Shown here piece after piece: positions 57,994 to 64,000 of a stretch of DNA of 64,000 bases. The position numbers were made by a program, and so were the translations under genes. Where the stretch lies: assembly GCA_027924645.1 (NCBI GenBank), contig BSBN01001149.1, positions 744,001-808,000 on the forward strand, read 5' to 3'. Under the pieces are notes generated by a model that saw only the letters and a list, made by a program, of their open reading frames with translations, was not told the DNA's origin and ran no database searches. The DNA comes from Cunninghamia lanceolata (taxonomy: Eukaryota; Streptophyta; Pinopsida; Cupressales; Cupressaceae). Each line of letters starts with the position of its first letter. Position 1 is the first letter of the stretch.

Positions 57994-60105
57994 TCAAATA
58001 CTACAAGTCCACTTGACCCTCAATCTGTGATAGATCCTCAATCTGTGATGGATCCTGAAAAAGTGTCCTCTTTGTACACCAAAATGTCTAGTAATTGATG
58101 GAGGCGAAGTTTCCTGCATTAACAAGTCAAAACACAAATTTGATTAATCTCTTCAATGGTAAATAAAAATAAGTTAAAGTTAGTAAATAGATTCTTATCT
58201 ACTACAATTAAGAACTTTCATTTATTAACATACATCTAAATCACTACAATCAACTATAAGACCGCTAGATAAACTATCAATTATTTAGAAAAATTCAATT
58301 CAATTACCTCGACTCTATGTTGTTGTTCGGACAATCGTTCTGCAAATGATTTTCTCTTAAGACGATCAGGTGTCCTAGTGAAGCATGATGGCAAAGGTGG
58401 CACATCACTCACATTCTCAAGAGACTACATAAAAGCAAAGTAACATTGAAATAAATTAATATATAATTATTAAACAAAATAGGAAATGCATACATTTAAA
58501 AAGGTTAGATGTGTTACACACAAACAATCTAGAGTGCACTACACAAAAACTTATCTACTAGAAAACAAGCACATACCACCATTGAGGCCTCCTGCATCAA
58601 TTGAGAAGGACTCTGAATTATCAAAATGACAAGAATGTAAGACTCTAAATGACTATAATCAAATATTTAAGTTTTCTAAATTTTCAATTAAAGTACAATT
58701 CAATCAAATTACCTCCACCCTTTGTTGGCGTTGAGAAAGCCATTCTACAAATGATAGTCCCTTGGGTCAATCAGGAATTCAAGAAAAGACTATTGGCAAA
58801 GATGCCACATCATTCACATTTTTTATTGACTATAAAATAAAATTAACATCAAGATATAAATTAATATATAATTACTCACAAAGAAATAAATGCATAAAAA
58901 AAAGTTGATGTGTAAAACAAATTATACCGGCAAGTCCAAGCCAAATTGGATGGCAGACAAAGTTCCATGATGAACTTATGTCAACTCCTACTCTGTCATC
59001 AACTGTTATCCCACTTAGATATATTAGTATAATAAATTTGTTTATATATTCAAATGGAATAGACCATAAAATTTAACTTTGAATTTTACCTGCATAAAAG
59101 ATTGCTCATGCATTTCTCCTTCTCTATGGTTCACTGATCCGGTAGCTTCTACTCTTGTCCCTGACCCCTCAACTTGAGTTCTGGACCCCATTGCCTCATC
59201 TCGTGAATGGAGATCGTACTCTGATGTGTTCAACGGTGGCTCACTACTCTCCATAATAGGACCTAAGCATAAATGATTGCAAGAAATGAAATGATGGGGC
59301 ACACATACATGTGTGTACAACGACGGTCTAGTAGAACCAGGTGATCGAATATCATCGCCTTCACCATGTGCTTGTGCAAACTGAGATGTCTATGTAATCA
59401 AATGCTCGGTCAAAGAGTGTATGGCACTAAGGCCCTATTGTGTTGCATTTGCAACAACATCTGGGTGTTGCATTGGGGGTGGAGAAGGGATAGCAGGAGG
59501 GGGAATATAGGGACCTTGTACTTGTCTAATTGCCCTAAGTCTATCTTGAGGCATTCCCTTACCCACTCCTTGAAACTCTCTAAAATCAAAATAATTAACA
59601 GGTTGACCCATGACGAACTCTACATAGAGTTTATGAAGGAAATACAAAGGTACATCTAAATTGTTGTTGGGTGGTTTATCAAAAACCATCCACCAACGAT
59701 CCCAAAAGTTCTAACTAATGCCCTCATGAATACACCATTTGATTGAAAACTTGGGCTTATGGACATCAGCATGCAATCCGGTTTTAGGATTGACAAAGTG
59801 TTGGGCTAACATAGTTTTTGTAATCTCTAATTCTTTGACTTCATCATATGACAAACCGTTAGCATATTCGGCCTTCTTGGCTTCTCGTCATTGCCCAAAT
59901 GATTCATGTTGGGTTGACAAGGTTTGAACATAATTAATGATTCCCTCTAAATTCAATGTCATTGTAGACAATAGAGGGTGACGGCAATACATTTCTATGA
60001 TCCTACTTATTTGATCAATATTTCTTTGAATATTCTCTTCTATTGTTGGAGGGGGAGGGTTTGGTGGTGGAGGGTTTGGGTTTTCATTTTGTGCATCCAT
60101 TTTAC
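57994..60105 (-). pseudogene. Second transposon gene, six exons, broken
   Basis: Exons on the minus strand, placed by GT/AG sites that all keep phase 0: 60,105-59,090 (ATG at 60,100, 337 codons), 59,002-58,928 (25), 58,829-58,713 (39), 58,612-58,577 (12), 58,424-58,308 (39) and 58,113-57,994 (40, ending TGA). A 5' UTR intron spans 60,200-60,106. Exon 1 starts MDAQNENPNPPPPNPPPPTI, then has a mostly helical part (YDEVKELEITKTMLAQHF) and MGQPVNYFDFREFQGVGKG. The 39-codon exons are duplicates (SLENVSDVPPLP / SIKNVNDVASLP; ERLSEQQHRVE / EWLSQRQQRVE). In-frame stops: four in exon 1, two TGA in the first 39-codon exon at positions where its twin has Arg, and two in the 25-codon exon. I do not recognise the protein; by position it would be the accessory partner of the transposase. 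Confidence 0.6.
58308..58424 (-). repeat. Duplicated 39-codon exon, copy 2
   Basis: 117 bases between a tatgtag acceptor and a gtaatt donor. It is homologous along its whole length to 58,713-58,829, also 117 bases, so an exon with its splice sites was duplicated in tandem. It contains FTRTPDRLKRKSFAERLSE. Confidence 0.75.
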
Positions 60106-60210
60106 CTAATTAAAATATAAAACATACCCACTTAGCATAAAAAACCAAAAAATTTGCTTGAGTATACAAAACAAACAAACAAAAATGCAAAAGATCTTAC
60201 CTTTTTGGAT

Positions 60211-60330
60211 TGGATATCCATTCTTCACCTCTGATATCCATTCTTCAAAGATGACACTGCGTTTTGCAAGCCACGAGTTTGCAAAAACATGACCCTTTTT
60301 CGCTTTTTATGTTTTTCAAAATGGATATCC
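60211..60330. repeat. Right GATATC cluster
   Basis: TGGATATCCATTCTTC (60,211), CTGATATCCATTCTTC (60,231) and ATGGATATCCGTTTTC (about 60,321). The first two form a 20-base tandem duplication. The cluster lies upstream of the splice donor of the second gene, so it would be in its 5' UTR or promoter. Confidence 0.75.
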
Positions 60331-60492
60331 GTTTTCTTTTTCTCAATTTTTTTCATTGTTTTTTATTTTAGTATTTTAGCATTTTAGTATTTAGGCATTT
60401 TAGCTATAAAATACAATCCAAATTTTAGAAAGACTGTATCATATGAAAGGAGAGATTTTGGACAAACTATCAAAATTTATATAGGATTATGA

Positions 60493-60556
<64 letters not shown>

Positions 60557-60840
60557 TAGTATTTCAAAGGCACTTTTGAATAGATAATTGTCATAAAAAA
60601 ATTGTAAAAGCAAGTAGTTTTGGTGTAAATTCTAACAAATCATTTCATGTTTAACTTACATATTAGATGATATTTGTGTCAACGATTGAGATCAAACTTG
60701 TGACACTCGGGATCGACCTCTCATTTTTCTATACCTATTCAAATTCCAAGACAATCATTGGATTGATGTCATTTGTTTTCTAAAGGTGACAAATCAATTT
60801 AGCACATCCTCAACATCATTGGATTGATATCGATAGAGAG
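60331..60840. other. AT-rich flank with (AT)n microsatellite
   Basis: A perfect (AT) run of about 29 units spans 60,497-60,554. Before it, TATTTTAGCATTTTAGTATTTAGGCATTTTAG is a small local repeat. No gene. Confidence 0.8.
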
Positions 60841-61560
60841 AGCAAGATAGAGAGAGGTAGATATAGGAGAGAGGTAGATACGGGTTAGGGGTTAGGGATT
60901 AGGGCCATTATTTAGGGTTTACAGATTTAGAGAAAGAGAGATTGCTTTTGACATGCAACCGTAAACCCTAAATAATGCCCCTAAACCCTAAACCAAAGTA
61001 AACCTAAATAATTCCCCCATATCCTAAACCCTAACCCCTAAACCATAAACCCTAAATAATTCTCATAAGCCCTAAACCCTAAACCTCAGAAAGGGAGTCC
61101 TAGTTTTCTTGTTTCCATTTCCTTTGTCGATAAGGGAGAGGGAAAGATAGAGGGGAGAGATAGGATATATAGGAATGATAGGGGAGAGAGGCAAGAGATA
61201 AAGAGATTGGGAGAGATGGCTAGGTACAGAGAGATAGAGAGGAGACAGATAAGAAGAGATAGAAGAGACGAAGGGGAGAGATAGGGAGATTGAGAGTTAG
61301 AGAGATGTCCAGAGAGACAGGGAGATAGAGGAATGATAGAGGAGAGAGAGGCAAGAGATAGGGAGAGATAGATATAGGTAGAGAGAGAGAGGAGATAGAT
61401 TGGGAGAGATAGAGGAGACAAAGGGAGAGATAGGGAGATCTATAGAGAGTGAGTGAGATGTCTAGAGAGATAGGGATAGAGATTGAGACATGTGGATGGA
61501 TGATAGAGAAAGAGAGATAAGGGAGAGATAGGGATATAGAGGTGGAGGGATATTAATTTT
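60841..61560. repeat. Telomere-like repeats (orientation switch) and GAGATAG microsatellite
   Basis: The TTAGGG-rich strand is at 60,892-60,935 (GGGTTAGGGGTTAGGG, TTTAGGGTTT). The complementary CCCTAAA strand starts at about 60,961 and runs to 61,088. From 61,130 to 61,555 the sequence is a purine-rich GAGAGATAGGGAGATAG microsatellite. The two telomere-like blocks are head to head around 60,950. Confidence 0.8.
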
Positions 61561-62055
61561 AATGACCTCCAAATTTTCCATAAATTCTTCTCCACTAAAC
61601 CCTAGACCATCACCCAAATCCTTACTTTCCTAATAAAAGCCCTTCCCCAAACATCATTTGATCATGTGACTCCTTCCATCACTAGACAGGTGCCCAGGTA
61701 CTTTCTATTATTCATCTAATACTGTAATCCCAATGTCATAGCTCACATTCCCACACCTACATTCATAGACTCCATTCCCCCTATTGACACCATCGTTGAT
61801 AATCATTATATAAGGACGCTCCCTTGAATAATAATTAAACCATGGATTATCCCATATCCCCATCTTACACTTTCCTCACCTTTGAACCCTTAGAAGATGA
61901 CATTTAGCTATCCCCACCATTACCAATCACACTTTCTAGCAATCCCACATAAGACACCTTACCCATCACTTCACCTAGGTCATCACCAATTAAATCACCT
62001 CATTACTACATTCAACCATACCCATACCACCCCTTTCTCACTCCACAACCTATAT
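61561..62055. other. Non-repetitive C-rich spacer
   Basis: A CCAT/CACC-rich but non-tandem sequence with no coding region I recognise. It contains isolated CCCTAGACC / CCCTAAACC traces. Confidence 0.4.
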
Positions 62056-63672
62056 TAACGCATGATTAAACCTAACCCCTAACCCCTATTTCCTAACCCC
62101 TAAACCCTAAACTTGAGAAACCATAAACCCCTAAATCCTAAACACTAAACCTAAGAAACCCTAAACCTCTATATCTCTATCTCCCTATCTCACTATCTCC
62201 CCATCACTATCATTCCTCTACCTCTCAATCTCTCTCCCTATGCTTTGGCCATGTCCCTCACTCTATATCTCCCTATTGGTCCTCTCTCTCTAAACACTAA
62301 ACCCTAGACCTCTAAACCTTAACCCCTAAACCCTAAACCCTAAATAATGCCCCTAAACTTTAACCCCTAACCCCTAACCCCTAAACCCTATCTCATATCT
62401 CTCCCTTATCTCCCTATCTCTATCATCCCTCTACCTCTCAATCCTTCTCCCTATTTCTTTGGACATGTCGATCACTCTCTATCTCCCTATCTCTCCCCTT
62501 TGTCACCTCTATCTCTCCCTATCTGTCTCCTCTCTCTTTCTATCTAGTTATCTCCAAAACTAAGAAACCCTAAACCCAGGTACACCCTAAATCCAATCAA
62601 CTCTAAACCTATATCTCCCTATCTCTCCCCTATCTCCCTATCTCTATCATCACTCTACCTCTCTTGATCTCTCTCCCTATGTCCCTGGCCATGTACCTCA
62701 CTCTCTATCTCCTTATCTCTCTCCTCGGTCTCCTCTCTCTATCTCCCTATCATTCCTCTCTCTCTATAAACCCTAAATCCAAAACCCTAAAACTCTAAAC
62801 CTAACCCCTAACCCCTAAACAATTTAAATCCTAAGCCCTAAATAATGCCCCTAAACCCTAACCCCTAAACCTAAGAAACCCTAAACCCCTAAACCCTAAA
62901 CCCAAGTAACCCTAAACCACTATCTCCCCATCTCTCCCCTATCTCCCTACCACCTTTGTCCCTCTACCTCTCAATCTCTCTCCCTATGTCTCTGGCCATG
63001 TCCCTCACTCTTTATCTCCCTATCTCTCCCCTCAGACTCCTCTATATCTCCCTATCATTCCTCTCTCTCTATAAACCCTAAACCTCTAAACCTAACCCCT
63101 AACCCCTAAACAATAAATCCTAAGCCCTAAATTATAATGCCCCTAACCCCTAAACCTAAGAAACCCTAAACCCCAAACCCCTAAACCCTAAACCCAAGTA
63201 ACCATAAACCACTATCTCCCTATCTCCCTATCACCTTTGTCCCTCTACCTCTCAATCTCTCTCGCTATGTCTCTTGCCATGTCCCTCACTCTTTATCTCC
63301 CTATCTCTCCCCTTGGAATCCTCTATGTCTCCCTATTGGTCCTTTATCTCTCTCTAAACCCTAAACCCTAAACCTCTAAACCTTAACCCCTAACCCCAAA
63401 ACCATAAACCCTAAACCCTAAATAATGCCCCTAAACCCTAGCAACCCTAAACCTCTATCTCCCTATCTCTATCATCCCTCTACCTCTCAATCTCTCTCTC
63501 TATGTCTCTGGACATGTCTCTCACTCTCTCTCTCCCTATCTCTCCCCTCTGTCTCCTCTATCTCTCCCAAACTCTATCAGTCCCCTCTCTCTATCTCTCT
63601 TTAAACTGTAAACCCTAAACCCCTAAACCCGAGCAACCCTAAACCTCTAAACCCTAAATAATTCCCCTAACC
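62056..63672. repeat. Interstitial telomere-like/CTCTATCTCCC higher-order repeat
   Basis: CCCTAAA and variants (CCCCTAA, CCCTAAAT) alternate with CTCTATCTCCCTATCT segments. The marker CTCTACCTCTCAATCTCTCT occurs near 62,218, 62,429, 62,655, 62,962, 63,244 and 63,479, so units measure about 210-310 bases. AATAATGCCCCTAAACC recurs in most units. Telomeric runs are short (two to three perfect units), so this is an interstitial satellite, not a chromosome end. Confidence 0.85.
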
Positions 63673-64000
63673 AACCTCTAAACCACTTCTCTATATAGGT
63701 GCAACTAATACCACTTTTTCATTGTTTTCCACATTTAATTATATTCTTTTGCATTTTCCAAGTCCTACATGTGTCCAAGTTGTATTGTTTGTCAAGTTTT
63801 TAGTCTAATTGTTAGTCCCAGCTCTCATGGTTATTAAAATGTTAGTATAGTTAGATTTATCCTTAGCTAACATTAATTTACACATTGTTGCACAAACAAC
63901 CACACTGAAACATAACCTTACCTAATTAAGGTTAACCTTTAAGGTTCTTTCATAAATGGCGAGCTTAACAGATCCAACTAGTTCAATGTTCTTGTAGTCC
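63673..64000. other. Unassigned right edge
   Basis: AT-rich, without tandem repeats or reading frames I recognise. A palindromic CCTTACCTAATTAAGGTTAAGG-like patch lies near 63,916-63,940. Confidence 0.4.

Larger units (their letters stand above)
47596..60330. mobile_element. Candidate large two-gene DNA transposon with cargo
   Basis: Two convergent multi-exon genes, a DDE-type transposase at the left pointing right and a second gene at the right pointing left, are each preceded by a cluster of GGATATCC-type palindromes (47,596-47,703 and 60,211-60,330). The clusters lie about 175 and 110 bases before the start codons, and in the right-hand gene the cluster falls in the first transcribed exon. 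The interior holds a PPR fragment, a minisatellite and a 359-bp satellite. The layout matches an autonomous DNA transposon with subterminal transposase-binding repeats. Exact termini and target duplication are not resolved, and the cluster at 44,582 could be the true left end. Both genes are broken. Confidence 0.5.

Noticed and set aside
47596..60330. Assignment to CACTA (En/Spm) because of the two-gene layout
   Set aside because: No CACTA termini are visible, and the transposase lacks the TNPD-type sequence patterns I would expect.
61086..61421. 111-codon Ser/Leu/Tyr-rich minus-strand frame
   Set aside because: It is the translation of the GAGATAG microsatellite.
62056..63672. Chromosome end
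   Set aside because: Telomeric runs are only two to three perfect units, mixed with microsatellite, and unique sequence continues to both sides.

Overview
The window is AT-rich repeat DNA from a plant nuclear genome. It holds no intact host gene and no RNA gene that I can see. A gymnosperm is the best guess: there are large, old, nested LTR retrotransposons with heavy CpG decay, interspersed Arabidopsis-type telomere repeats, a PPR fragment in a style common in conifers, and a plant ankyrin-RING ligase pseudogene. This is inference; no species was identified.

Layout. 1-4.7 kb: degenerate short tandem repeats (ACATGCAA-type, then a ~20-bp family). 4.7-34.4 kb: a nest of three related Ty3/gypsy elements of the Athila/Tat type, all on the minus strand. 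A fossil element (16.9-20.6 and 33.4-34.4 kb) was interrupted by RE1 (4,724-16,854) and RE2 (20,581-33,404). Both insertions have matched LTR pairs, 5-bp target duplications, tRNA-Asp-type primer sites and polypurine tracts. All three carry a long extra ORF downstream of integrase. Every coding region is broken by stops or frameshifts, and RE2 has also lost catalytic residues in reverse transcriptase and integrase. 34.4-38.5 kb: an LTR-like sequence, then an XB3/XBAT-like ankyrin-RING pseudogene (minus strand) whose exon is split by a solo LTR with the target duplication GGCCA. 39.5-43.8 kb: a 5'-truncated chromovirus (minus strand) with protease, RT, RNase H, integrase and chromodomain.

44.6-60.3 kb is the most unusual region. 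A multi-exon DDE-type transposase pseudogene (plus strand, 47.9-51.3 kb) faces a second six-exon gene (minus strand, 58.0-60.1 kb). Just upstream of each start codon lies a cluster of GGATATCC palindromes; a third cluster with a 38-bp array and a hairpin is at 44.6 kb. I interpret this as a large two-gene DNA transposon of a family not usually annotated in seed plants. Between the two genes lie a PPR gene fragment, a ~50-bp minisatellite, and a 359-bp satellite arranged as a giant inverted repeat (52.87-56.36 kb, inversion near 54,136) with the same short sequence at both outer ends.

60.9-63.7 kb: interstitial telomere-like CCCTAAA repeats mixed with CTCTATCTCCC microsatellite in 210-310-bp higher-order units, with an orientation switch near 60,950. 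The last 300 bases show nothing recognisable.
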